Part shown: positions 1 through 8,358 of the stretch, in pieces
Numbering within the stretch: position 1 is the stretch's first letter
Layout of the letters: each line of letters opens with the position of its first letter
Source: Chitinophaga agrisoli
GTDB taxonomy: Bacteria; Bacteroidota; Bacteroidia; Chitinophagales; Chitinophagaceae
Length of the DNA stretch: 64,000 nt
NCBI RefSeq assembly: GCF_008386695.1
Contig: NZ_VUOC01000003.1
Span: 62,001 to 126,000, forward strand
Direction: 5' to 3'
Made by a program: the position numbers and the translations under genes
The notes under the pieces: generated by a model
What the model was told of the DNA's origin: nothing
The model's input: the letters and a program-made list of their open reading frames with translations, nothing else
The model's database searches: none

Positions 1-1
1 T

Positions 2-436
2 GGCGCATTCCTGTTAGTGAAGCTAATGGGATTGGCAAATGATATCTATGCCCAGGTGGGGCTGGTAATGCTGGTTGGTCTGTTGGGTAAGAACGCTGTA
101 CTGATCGTGGAGTTTGCGGTGCAGAAACACCGGTCCGGCGTACCCATCTACGAAGCGGCGATAGAAGGCGCCAGGGTGCGTTTCCGGCCCATATTAATGA
201 CCTCCCTCGCTTTTATCGCTGGTCTGGTCCCGCTGGTATTTGCTACCGGTCCGGGCGCCATCGGTAACCGCACCATTGGCTCTGCATCCGCAGGGGGTAT
301 GCTTATAGGAACCGTATTCGGAGTGATCGTCATCCCCGGCTTGTATTACTTTTTCGGCAAAATTGCAGGTAAAAGGAAGATGATTAAAGGGGAAGACGAG
401 AATCCATTAACCGAGGAAATTGATCATAATGTTTAG
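2..436 (+). CDS. RND efflux pump inner-membrane permease, C-terminal fragment (5' end outside window)
   Basis: The reading frame is open from base 2, so only the last ~145 residues of an AcrB/MexF-like proton-driven multidrug exporter are present. The visible part shows the family's C-terminal hallmarks: a segment with GLLGKNAVLIVEFA near the start, then RFRPILMTSLAFIAGL, then a glycine-rich stretch with GNRTIGSASAGGMLIGT and a last membrane helix before a charged cytoplasmic tail. It overlaps the next gene, an outer-membrane channel lipoprotein, by 8 bp (ATGTTTAG), which indicates one operon. The periplasmic adaptor gene would be expected upstream of the window. The substrate cannot be told from this piece. 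Confidence 0.93.
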   Translation, partial: GAFLLVKLMGLANDIYAQVGLVMLVGLLGKNAVLIVEFAVQKHRSGVPIYEAAIEGARVRFRPILMTSLAFIAGLVPLVFATGPGAIGNRTIGSASAGGMLIGTVFGVIVIPGLYYFFGKIAGKRKMIKGEDENPLTEEIDHNV

Positions 437-1862
437 ACACAGTATATATAGATACCTGGTTATAGGAGGCGCCTGCCTGACCTATGCCGCCTGTAAAATG
501 CCGGAGCTGACAGGGAAAACGGAAAACAAAACGGTGCCTGCGCAGTTCAGCAACGCGCAGGATACCGTCAGCGTAGCAGGCATACAGTGGAAGGATTATT
601 TCCGTGACCCCAACCTGGTGGCGCTGATCGATACAGCTTTGCAGAACAACCAGGAGCTGAATATCACCATGCAGGAAATTGAGATCGCCCGGAACGAAGT
701 TAGGGCCCGGAAAGGGGAGTACCTGCCGTTTGTAGGTCTGAGAGCCGCGGCAGACGTGGAAAAAGTGGGGCGTTACACCAGCCAGGGCGCAGGGGATGCC
801 ACCACTGAGATCAAACCGGGTAAAGAAATGCCGGACCCGCTGGCCAACTATCAGATCGCAGCTTTTGCTACCTGGGAGGCGGATATCTGGCACAAATTAC
901 ACGACGCTAAAAAGGCGGCCGTAAGCAGGTACCTCTCTACCATCGAGGGCCGGAATTTCCTGGTCACCAATCTGATCGCTGAAATAGCCAATTCCTATTA
1001 CGAACTGCTGGCGCTGGACAGGCAACTGGATATTGTAAAACAGAACATCGATATTCAAACCAATGCCCTCGAAATAGTAAGGCTGCAGAAAGACGCCGCC
1101 CGGGTAACCGAACTGGCCGTGCGCAAATTTGAGGCAGAAGTGCTCAACACCAAAAGCCTGCAGTTTGATATTCAGCAACAGATCACAGAAACGGAGAACA
1201 GGATCAATTTCCTGACAGGCCGGTATCCAACGCCGGTGCCCAGGAACGACGACACCTTTAACAGTGGTATTCCCGATGCCGTACATGCAGGTATGCCATC
1301 GCAGTTATTAGCGAACCGCCCTGATATTAAACAGGCAGAGCTGGAGCTAACAGCTGCAAAACTGGATGTACAGGTGGCCAAAAAGCAGTTCTACCCCTCT
1401 TTAGGTATTTCTGCCGCTATCGGTTACGAGGCATTTAATCCTACCTACCTGGTAAAAACACCCAAATCCCTGCTGTATTCATTGGCAGGGGATCTGGTAG
1501 CGCCGTTGGTGAACAGGAACGCAATAAAAGCATCCTATATCAGTGCCAATGCAAAACAGGTACAGGCGGTTTACAACTATGAGCGTACTATCCTGAACGC
1601 TTATGTGGAAGTAGCCAACCAGCTGGCTAAGATCGGTAACCTGGAAAAAAGTTATGATCTCAAAACAAAGCAGGTAGCGGCGCTTACAGAATCAATTACT
1701 ATTTCAAATGATCTTTTCAAATCAGCGCGGGCTGATTATATGGAAGTTTTGATGACACAAAGGGACGCGCTGGAGTCGAAGTTTGAATTAGTGGAGACAC
1801 AGAAACAGCGGCTGAATGCGGTGGTAAACATTTACCAGGCATTGGGCGGAGGTTGGAAGTAG
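429..1862 (+). CDS. TolC/NodT-family outer-membrane efflux lipoprotein
   Basis: A 477-residue outer-membrane factor that would form the channel of the tripartite RND pump. A TTG at 420 is also in frame, but ATG 429 overlaps the pump stop codon and gives a clean lipoprotein signal ending in LTYAAC (Cys22). Two OEP repeats follow: the first with the family's WKDYFRDPNLVALIDTAL and TWEADIWHKL segments, the second with LLANRPDIKQAELELTAAKLDVQVAKKQFYP-type sequence. The length is normal for NodT-type channels. The gene ends in a clear hairpin terminator at 1882-1909, so the pump operon stops here. Confidence 0.93.
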   Translation: MFRHSIYRYLVIGGACLTYAACKMPELTGKTENKTVPAQFSNAQDTVSVAGIQWKDYFRDPNLVALIDTALQNNQELNITMQEIEIARNEVRARKGEYLPFVGLRAAADVEKVGRYTSQGAGDATTEIKPGKEMPDPLANYQIAAFATWEADIWHKLHDAKKAAVSRYLSTIEGRNFLVTNLIAEIANSYYELLALDRQLDIVKQNIDIQTNALEIVRLQKDAARVTELAVRKFEAEVLNTKSLQFDIQQQITETENRINFLTGRYPTPVPRNDDTFNSGIPDAVHAGMPSQLLANRPDIKQAELELTAAKLDVQVAKKQFYPSLGISAAIGYEAFNPTYLVKTPKSLLYSLAGDLVAPLVNRNAIKASYISANAKQVQAVYNYERTILNAYVEVANQLAKIGNLEKSYDLKTKQVAALTESITISNDLFKSARADYMEVLMTQRDALESKFELVETQKQRLNAVVNIYQALGGGWK

Positions 1863-1881
1863 AGTGATTGCTACAAACAAC

Positions 1882-1909
1882 AAGGGGCTGGTCGTCTGGC
1901 CAGCCCCTT
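1882..1909 (+). terminator. Rho-independent-type terminator after efflux operon
   Basis: A 10-bp perfect stem (AAGGGGCTGG at 1882-1891 pairing with CCAGCCCCTT at 1900-1909) has an 8-nt loop. The T-run after it is short. It lies 20 bp past the efflux channel stop codon and before the convergent PAP2 gene, so it could serve both directions. Confidence 0.75.
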
Positions 1910-1935
1910 TATAGTTTATAAAAATCGCGTAGTTT

Positions 1936-2520
1936 TTATGGCCTTATAAACCCCAGCCCAAACGCTGTACCTGCGCCCAGCACTGCGCCGGCCGCCACAT
2001 CAGAAGGGTTATGCACGCCCAGGTATAGCCTGGAATATCCCACAGTACCTGACCATAACAGCGCGGGCGCAATAATATACCATTTAGGATAGGCCCTGGC
2101 AAGCGCCGTAGCGCTGCTAAAAGCAGAGGATGTATGGCCGGAGGGGAACGAATATCCGCCCGGCGTATACACCGGGGTAAAGTTTACATGCAGCTTAAAT
2201 GGGCGTGGCCTTTTAAAAATAAGTTTCATGGCCGTATTGAGCAAGGTGGTCACTGCGCAGCTGCTGGCGATATACAGTGCATTCTGCCGCATATCCGGGT
2301 TATGATCCGCTATGCCGCCTATCAGCAATCCCGCCGGTATGGCAACATTTACATAATCATTAGTATTGGAAATAAACAGGAAGAATTTGGTCTGTCCGGG
2401 GCTACGGGTATCGGCAATATGCTGTAGTGTACGGATATCAAAGGAATCAATCCTTGCCTGAGCATTAACAGCAGCGGGGAACAATACAAAAGATATAAGT
2501 AATTGCAAAATGCCTTTCAT
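1936..2520 (-). CDS. PAP2-superfamily phosphatase, secreted or membrane-anchored
   Basis: A 194-residue protein with an N-terminal signal or anchor helix and the three phosphatase motifs of the PAP2/acid phosphatase family in order: KxxxxxxRP (KLIFKRPRP), PSGH (SFPSGHTS) and SRxxxxxHxxxD (SRLYLGVHNPSD). The histidines of the second and third motifs are the catalytic pair. Several hydrophobic segments suggest membrane association. Likely substrates are lipid phosphates such as undecaprenyl pyrophosphate or phosphatidic acid, but the sequence does not decide. The first ATG is at 2520; a TTG one codon upstream is less likely. Convergent with the efflux operon. Confidence 0.9.
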   Translation of the reverse strand: MKGILQLLISFVLFPAAVNAQARIDSFDIRTLQHIADTRSPGQTKFFLFISNTNDYVNVAIPAGLLIGGIADHNPDMRQNALYIASSCAVTTLLNTAMKLIFKRPRPFKLHVNFTPVYTPGGYSFPSGHTSSAFSSATALARAYPKWYIIAPALLWSGTVGYSRLYLGVHNPSDVAAGAVLGAGTAFGLGFIRP

Positions 2521-2637
2521 CAAACGCCGGATTAGGGTTTAAAAGTACAGTTTATATACAATGTGGCGCCCCGGCACAAACATTTGTTTCACGATACGCA
2601 AATTTCTGAAGACCTTTGCTGCGAAAATTGCAAGGTT

Positions 2638-3333
2638 ATGGCGGCAAAAAAACAGACTGGATTACCCAAACAGGTATTCGATTACCTGGAGGCATTAAAG
2701 GAGAACAATAACAGGGAGTGGTTCGAATCAAACAGGCTTACCTACCAGGGCATCCTCTCTATGGTAGAAACATTCGCAGACGAGCTGCTGGCGCAAATGA
2801 ACACATTCGACGTGATAGAAACGCCTTCAGGCAAAGCAAGCCTGTTTCGCATCTACCGGGATGTACGATTTTCCAAAGATAAATCCCCCTATAAAATCCA
2901 CTGGGCAGGCCGCTTTAAACGGGCTACCAAATTTCGCCGGGGTGGTTATTACTTCGAGCTGGAACCCGGCAATACCATATTGGCAGGTGGCTTCCGCAAC
3001 CCAAATGCAGACGATCTGAAAAAGATCCGGGATGATATCGCATTTGATCCTGGCCCGCTGCAGGCCATATTGAAAGACCGTAAGTTTGTGGCCACATTCG
3101 GCGCTTTACAGGGAGAGCAGCTGAAAGTAGTCCCCAGGGGATACGAACGGGACCACCCGGCCGGCGATCTGCTAAAGTATAAACAATTCCTGCTGATCAG
3201 GAAATTTACAGATGAAGAAGTGCTTGACAAGGGATTTGTAATAGCTGCCGCGCGTACTTTTCAGCAGATGAGCGGTTTTTTTGATTACATGAGCAGCGTG
3301 CTGGTGGCGGATAGTAACGGGGAATTGTCTTAG
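2638..3333 (+). CDS. DUF2461 (TIGR02453) family protein
   Basis: A 231-residue cytoplasmic protein of the DUF2461 family, whose function is not established. Family signatures visible are FDYLEALKENNNREWF near the N-terminus, LFRIYRDVRFSKDKSPYK in the middle, and a GGYYFELEPGN stretch followed by AGGF. ATG 2638 gives the family's usual length; a GTG at 2563 would add 25 unrelated residues and is rejected as start. It is divergent from the PAP2 gene and overlaps the convergent downstream gene by 4 bp at the stop codons. Confidence 0.88.
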   Translation: MAAKKQTGLPKQVFDYLEALKENNNREWFESNRLTYQGILSMVETFADELLAQMNTFDVIETPSGKASLFRIYRDVRFSKDKSPYKIHWAGRFKRATKFRRGGYYFELEPGNTILAGGFRNPNADDLKKIRDDIAFDPGPLQAILKDRKFVATFGALQGEQLKVVPRGYERDHPAGDLLKYKQFLLIRKFTDEEVLDKGFVIAAARTFQQMSGFFDYMSSVLVADSNGELS

Positions 3334-3935
3334 TGCACCCCATACTTTATCCCTACCTGCTCAAACAGCTTCCGGATCATATCGATCTTTCCTTCGCACA
3401 TTTCCCCTAAGGAAATTTGCGCACTACTGGTCTCCGTATTTCTGCATGCAAAACAGATCTCTATAAACGCCAGTGCTTGTCCTTTGCCGTCCAGGAACAA
3501 TATTGCATTCCTGGGCTCATAACACGCAACCGTTCTCGTGCTATGCCAACGACCGGGATAACCGTAGTTGTATAAAATATCCGTCAGCGTACCAGTCTGC
3601 GCCGGCGTGAGGGATTTGACCTCCTTTAAATCATTATATCTCACGGTATCCTTTGGCGGCGGAACCCCATCAGTTATTAATGCCGGGTCTATGTTATGTC
3701 CGTCTTTGGGGAATACAAACTCCTTTTGGAAAATATCCACCTTACCATCAAATGAAACAAACTGTACCTGGCTGGCCTGGTTGAAAGGATACATTTTCAT
3801 CCGTGCATCAACACTATGATGTTTATTCTTTGCGCAATTGCTCTTCCACTTATGAGAGGATGGAGATGGCAATCTTTGCCCATATGCGAAGGACGTCACC
3901 AATAACAATGCTATAAATATTGATCTGTTGGCCAT
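3330..3935 (-). CDS. Unknown secreted protein
   Basis: A 201-residue protein I do not recognise. The first ~19 residues are a typical signal peptide ending before GQRLPSPS, so it is probably periplasmic. The mature part contains five or six cysteines, including a CFACR motif near residue 160, and a strand-rich sequence with ILFLDGKGQALAFIEICF. There is no recognisable catalytic motif. It starts just after the M20 peptidase gene on the same strand (2-bp gap), so the two are probably co-transcribed. Confidence 0.7.
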   Translation of the reverse strand: MANRSIFIALLLVTSFAYGQRLPSPSSHKWKSNCAKNKHHSVDARMKMYPFNQASQVQFVSFDGKVDIFQKEFVFPKDGHNIDPALITDGVPPPKDTVRYNDLKEVKSLTPAQTGTLTDILYNYGYPGRWHSTRTVACYEPRNAILFLDGKGQALAFIEICFACRNTETSSAQISLGEMCEGKIDMIRKLFEQVGIKYGVH

Positions 3936-3937
3936 AC

Positions 3938-5224
3938 CTACTTCCCTAATCTATACATCAACACCGCCGCCCTTTGTATCAGCACCGGGTACTCCCGCAA
4001 ATTGATCGTCTCTCCCGCCTTATGCGCACCCGTCCCGGATGCGCCCAGTCCATCCAGACAATCCACATAGGCCGCAATATCGGAAATATCCCCTGCGCCC
4101 CTGGCGCCGGGATCACCCGCCACCGTACCACCCAGCCCCATATCCTTTGTTACCTTATCCGCTACAGCTACCAGCCGCATATTACCGGGTGTAGGCTCCA
4201 TAGCCGGCAGCCCGTCAGAGAACTCAATGGAGGCCTGGGTACCAGACAGGCTCTGGGCTACGATGGTCCTCATTTTCTCCCGTGCGGCATTTTTCTGCCC
4301 TTCCGAGAGGAACCGCAGATCGCCGGTTACCCGGGTAGTGGGGGAGATGATGTTCGTTTTGCCCAGCGCTTCGCCCCTGGCGCCCTGGGCATCCACTTTT
4401 ATCTCGGAGCCGCCTACGATCAGGCCGGGGTTAAAGCTAAGATACTGCTCATGCTGCAGCTGTTCCCGGAAAGTGTTCAATATCCGGGCGGCTTCATAAA
4501 TAGCGCCATTGCCAGCGCCTTCTGTAAAAATACCGGAAGAGTGCCCCGTCTTAGCGGTAACATGCAGCACCCAGCCACTGGAGCCCCGGCGGGCGGCGGC
4601 TACGGTGTTCAGGTCCTTGGCAGATTCAAAGGCCAGGGCAATATCGCAGGTTTTGGCCCTGGCTATAAAATCCTGCCGGGCCACGGCATGCGGGGTGCCG
4701 GACCGCTCTTCGTCGCCGGTAAAGTAGGCGACAATATTCATATCCTTCAGCTGTCCTGCTGCCTCTAAAGCCTGTAACGCGGTAATGATCACCACATTAC
4801 CTCCTTTCATATCATTCACGCCCTGGCCGGTGGCTGTGGAGTCATTCAGCATGGTGAACGGGCCGGCCGGCATATCCGGCTCAAAAACCGTATCCAAATG
4901 GCCTATCAGGAAAAGGCGTTTCCCCTTTTTGCCGGTATGGGTGGCCACCAGGTGCCCCGCGCGGTGCAGGGAGTCCGGCTCATTCACCCACTCGGTGGTA
5001 AAGCCCAGTTTCTCCAGCTCACGGGCATACAGTTCGCCTACTTTCTTTACGCCGGGTATGTTCAGCGTACCACTGTTTATGTTCACGGATTCGGTAAGCA
5101 GCTGCAGGGCCGCATCCATATGCTCATTCACATAGGCAATGGCCTTTTTTTCTGGCTTGCTAAGCTGGGCATAGCTGTAGGTGCAACAGGCGGGCAGCAG
5201 TAAACAGAACAGGAGTTTTTTCAT
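3938..5224 (-). CDS. M20-family metallopeptidase (glutamate carboxypeptidase-like), exported
   Basis: A 428-residue zinc peptidase of the M20 clan with an N-terminal signal peptide. Metal-ligand and catalytic signatures are in order: GHLDTVF (His, Asp), GVNDMKGG (Asp), TGDEERSG (catalytic Glu, metal Glu), an FESA segment, and a C-terminal GTGAHKAGE segment carrying the last His ligand. The dimerisation domain lies between about residues 215 and 325. It resembles carboxypeptidase G2, so it likely removes C-terminal amino acids from peptides or folate-like substrates in the periplasm. ATG 5224 is chosen because the signal peptide starts there; upstream codons to 5251 do not fit one. Confidence 0.9.
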   Translation of the reverse strand: MKKLLFCLLLPACCTYSYAQLSKPEKKAIAYVNEHMDAALQLLTESVNINSGTLNIPGVKKVGELYARELEKLGFTTEWVNEPDSLHRAGHLVATHTGKKGKRLFLIGHLDTVFEPDMPAGPFTMLNDSTATGQGVNDMKGGNVVIITALQALEAAGQLKDMNIVAYFTGDEERSGTPHAVARQDFIARAKTCDIALAFESAKDLNTVAAARRGSSGWVLHVTAKTGHSSGIFTEGAGNGAIYEAARILNTFREQLQHEQYLSFNPGLIVGGSEIKVDAQGARGEALGKTNIISPTTRVTGDLRFLSEGQKNAAREKMRTIVAQSLSGTQASIEFSDGLPAMEPTPGNMRLVAVADKVTKDMGLGGTVAGDPGARGAGDISDIAAYVDCLDGLGASGTGAHKAGETINLREYPVLIQRAAVLMYRLGK

Positions 5225-5317
5225 ACTGACTAAGATAATAATTCCCCGCAAGGCTTTGCCGTGGATTCACACAGGTAAGGGAAATTTTTGTATATTCAGC
5301 CTCCTTCTAAATTTAAA

Positions 5318-6295
5318 ATGGATCATATGAAAAGGACCACTGTAGGGCTTGCGCCATTTTTTTCCCGTTGTGCCATCATCGCATCTGCTGTATGCCTGTT
5401 TTTAACGCCTGCCACCCGGGCTGCCGCGCCTTCTGATAGCGCCGCCTTATTAGGGCGCTGGGATCTGACCGTTTATGACGGGGGCAAAGAGGCGCCCTCC
5501 TGGCTCGAGGTGAGTCATTCAGGATTGCGTACCCTGGTAGGCCGTTTTGTAGCTACCGGCGGCAGTGCCCGTCCTATTTCCAGGATCAATTTTAAAGATG
5601 GGGTCATGAGCTTTTCTATTCCGCCCCAGTGGGAGCCGGAAGATAGGGACCTTACCGTTGAAGGCACCCTGCAGGGCGATAGCCTTAGCGGTACCTTAAC
5701 CGCCAGCAACGGCAAACAGTATAAATGGGTAGGCCATCGCGCGCCCATTCTGCGCCGCGATGGTGAGCCGCAATGGGGGGAGACCATTGACCTGTTCAAC
5801 GGTAAAGACCTGAACGGCTGGCACACCAAAGGCAAGAACCAATGGATGGCGGAATCCGGTATCCTGCGCAGCCCGCACTCCGGTTCCAATATCATTACAG
5901 ATAGGGTATTCACTGATTTCAAACTGCATATAGAGTTCCGTTATCCCAAGGGCAGCAACAGCGGCGTTTACCTGAGAGGCCGTTATGAGCTGCAGATAGA
6001 GGACAGCAAAGGCATGGAGCCGCAACCTGGCCTGCTGGGCGCTGTATACGGTTTCATTACCCCTAACGAAATGGTGGCAAAAGACGCCGGCGAATGGCAG
6101 TCATATGATGTAACGCTGGTGGGTAGAACAGTGACCGTAGCATTGAACGGCAAAACAGTGATCTGCAGCCAGGTGATCCCCGGTATTACCGGCGGCGCGC
6201 TGGATAGCAAAGAAGGAGAACCGGGCCCTATCTATCTCCAGGGAGATCATGGTCCGATAGAATACCGTAATATCAAAATTACCCCCGCTAAATAA
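5318..6295 (+). CDS. DUF1080 (3-keto-disaccharide hydrolase-like) secreted protein
   Basis: A 325-residue secreted protein. After a signal peptide ending around ATRAAA there is a small N-terminal beta-rich domain (about residues 35-135), then a DUF1080 domain beginning at IDLFNGKDLNGWH and ending in GPIEYRNIKI. This concanavalin-like fold is found in 3-keto-glucoside/disaccharide hydrolases and in sugar-binding proteins. Expected trademarks are present, such as FRYPKGSNSGVYLRG and a YELQIEDS strand. The start may be ATG 5318 or ATG 5327; a TTG at 5288 is unlikely. It ends in its own terminator and is convergent with a SusC/SusD pair, so a glycan-related role is plausible. Confidence 0.85.
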   Translation: MDHMKRTTVGLAPFFSRCAIIASAVCLFLTPATRAAAPSDSAALLGRWDLTVYDGGKEAPSWLEVSHSGLRTLVGRFVATGGSARPISRINFKDGVMSFSIPPQWEPEDRDLTVEGTLQGDSLSGTLTASNGKQYKWVGHRAPILRRDGEPQWGETIDLFNGKDLNGWHTKGKNQWMAESGILRSPHSGSNIITDRVFTDFKLHIEFRYPKGSNSGVYLRGRYELQIEDSKGMEPQPGLLGAVYGFITPNEMVAKDAGEWQSYDVTLVGRTVTVALNGKTVICSQVIPGITGGALDSKEGEPGPIYLQGDHGPIEYRNIKITPAK

Positions 6296-6301
6296 AAAAC
6301 G

Positions 6302-6335
6302 ACAAGTGGCGGCGTAGTTAAGCGCTGCCACTTGT
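6302..6335 (+). terminator. Stem-loop after the DUF1080 gene
   Basis: A 13-bp stem with one G-U wobble, 6302-6314 pairing with 6323-6335 and an 8-nt loop, begins 6 bp past the DUF1080 stop. It is followed only by a short TTT. It probably acts together with the strong hairpin at 6387-6421. Confidence 0.6.
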
Positions 6336-6386
6336 TTAACGGCATTGATATACTCCAGCGGGCGGTTGCCGCACTGGAACATAGCG

Positions 6387-6421
6387 AAAAAAAACCGGCT
6401 GTTTGTACAGCCGGTTTTTTT
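6387..6421. terminator. Bidirectional Rho-independent terminator
   Basis: A perfect inverted repeat AACCGGCTG/CAGCCGGTT with a 6-nt loop (6402-6407) is flanked by an A-run on the left and a T-run on the right. It can therefore terminate transcription from either side, between the convergent DUF1080 gene and the SusD gene. Confidence 0.88.
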
Positions 6422-6442
6422 ATGAAAAGTAGTGAATGCAGC

Positions 6443-8338
6443 TTAGTGTTGCTTAGCCCACCAGATCGGCGTCAGGATGGCGTCGCCACCTGCGCCCAGG
6501 TTTTCCAGCGCTTGTTTATAACCGGTAGGGTTGCCATTTTGCAGGCTGCTCGGATATTTCAAACGTTGCGGGAAGAACTTGATGCTGCTGGTCATGTACG
6601 TGCTGCTGGTAAGCGCAGGCAGCGTCAGGATCGGTTTATCAACACCGGGGTTCTCGTAGAACGGTAAGCCCAGGCGGCGTTGATCGCTCCATGCTTCCAG
6701 CGGCAGCCAGGGCACTTGCGCAATAAATTTCTGTGTGATGATCTTGGTCAGATGGTCATTCCTGATAGCGCCGTTTTTATACAGCGTATTTACAGGGTAA
6801 GCCATTTGTGCAGTGCCGGCCGCGCCGTTATAACCATCTACATAGTTCACGGCATGCGTATTGCCTGGCTCAGTGGTATGGTTCCAGCTTACGGAAGTAC
6901 CTGCGTTGTTGTAATCATTTGATGCCAGGTAGGCGCCCAGGTACTGGTCTACGCCCCAGTAATTGAAGCTGGCGGCTATGCCCGCCTCATAGGCTGCCTG
7001 TGCAGTCATTGGGCTGGTCCAGCCTTTTTCAGCGCCTTCAGCCAGCAGGAAATAAGTTTCCCAGGGGCCAAAGAAAATGCGCTGTGATAAGCTGTTACGG
7101 AAACGCAGCGCCAAACGGGGAGTAGTGCCCTCAAAGCCCCATAACAGGTTCTTGGCGCCCTTATCACCCCAGTCGCCGGTAGAATAGGCGTTCCAGGTGT
7201 ATTTGGCATCCAGGTTGCCAAAGCCGGTCAGCTCACGCGTAGTGGTTTTAGCGCTGGTGGTCCAGCTGGGATATGCACAGAAATCCGGGTTATTATACTG
7301 GCCGGGAATAATGAAGGCCTTATATGCACGCGGATCGATCGTATTATGTAAGCCGTCAAAGAAGAAACCAGCGGTAGGGTCATTGGTCATGGTGCTGAAG
7401 TGATTCACGAACCTGCGGCCAGCCCAGTTGGCGGGTTTAATATAAGCGTCCAGGGAGTCTGGCAGCTGCGCTGCGGAGGTAATACCACCTAAACCAATAT
7501 ACAGGTTATTGAGGGTGGCAGACAGCATCTGCGCATTCCATTCGCGGCTCATTACGCCGCTCAGGTCATCCCATCCCTGTTTTTCCTGAACTTTAAAGAT
7601 CTGGTCCGGTGTGGTCAGCAGATCCAGTTTAGCGGCTGCTTCATATTCCGTTTTTGCTTTCACCGCATCTACTTCAGACAGGCGGATCGCTAAACGCAGG
7701 CGCAGGGAATTGGCATAACGGGTCCATTTGTCATAATCAAACGCAAAGGCCGGATCATAATCCTTGAATTCAGGTGGATTCACCACGCTTTTATCAATGG
7801 CTGCCACTGCTTCCGTCAGTTCCTGCAGCGCAAAGTAGTATACATCTTTTACGCTCACAAACTCAGGGTTAGTACCCTGGCTGGTCTTAATGGCGACGGG
7901 GCCAAAGTTATCAGACATTTCAGTGAGCAGGTACGCGCGCCAGATGCGGGATACCTGCAGCAGGTTCTTGGTATATACTTCAACCGTGCCAGCGTCTATA
8001 TTTTTTTGCGCTACTTCTATCGCCAGGTTCACGCCATTCAGCCAGCCGGCAACGCCATTATAATAAGCAGTCGTCCAGCCATCGTCATAGTCGCCGTCAG
8101 ACAGGCCCCATTCCTGTTGCTGGTGGCCGCCGGTTTTCCAATACAGTACAAAAGAACGTTCTGCAATGTCTGGGTTCATTTGGGCGCCCATAATGGAGCC
8201 GTTCAGTGCATATTCTGCCACTACCTGGTCTTTGCTTACAGACTTTGGATCAGTAGCGAAGTCGTTAAACTTGGAGCATGACTGCATCATAAGACCTCCC
8301 ATGAGCAATATGCTGGTATGTTTTATAATCGTTTTCAT
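6443..8338 (-). CDS. SusD/RagB-family nutrient-binding outer-membrane lipoprotein (SusD-like_2 type)
   Basis: A 631-residue surface lipoprotein that would cap the partner SusC channel encoded just upstream (20-bp gap). The lipobox is LMMQSC with lipidated Cys21. The body has the helical SusD fold: an early segment with aspartates (SDGDYDDGW) and a mid-region rich in LRLRLAIRLSEVD-type helices, with a C-terminal region that includes ITQKFIAQVPWLPLEAWSDQRRLGLP, typical of the SusD-like_2 subgroup. That subgroup is often tied to peptides, amino sugars or other non-starch nutrients. No enzyme sits beside the pair, so the ligand is unknown. Confidence 0.93.
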   Translation of the reverse strand: MKTIIKHTSILLMGGLMMQSCSKFNDFATDPKSVSKDQVVAEYALNGSIMGAQMNPDIAERSFVLYWKTGGHQQQEWGLSDGDYDDGWTTAYYNGVAGWLNGVNLAIEVAQKNIDAGTVEVYTKNLLQVSRIWRAYLLTEMSDNFGPVAIKTSQGTNPEFVSVKDVYYFALQELTEAVAAIDKSVVNPPEFKDYDPAFAFDYDKWTRYANSLRLRLAIRLSEVDAVKAKTEYEAAAKLDLLTTPDQIFKVQEKQGWDDLSGVMSREWNAQMLSATLNNLYIGLGGITSAAQLPDSLDAYIKPANWAGRRFVNHFSTMTNDPTAGFFFDGLHNTIDPRAYKAFIIPGQYNNPDFCAYPSWTTSAKTTTRELTGFGNLDAKYTWNAYSTGDWGDKGAKNLLWGFEGTTPRLALRFRNSLSQRIFFGPWETYFLLAEGAEKGWTSPMTAQAAYEAGIAASFNYWGVDQYLGAYLASNDYNNAGTSVSWNHTTEPGNTHAVNYVDGYNGAAGTAQMAYPVNTLYKNGAIRNDHLTKIITQKFIAQVPWLPLEAWSDQRRLGLPFYENPGVDKPILTLPALTSSTYMTSSIKFFPQRLKYPSSLQNGNPTGYKQALENLGAGGDAILTPIWWAKQH

Positions 8339-8358
8339 ATAAATTCCTTTTTAAGCAA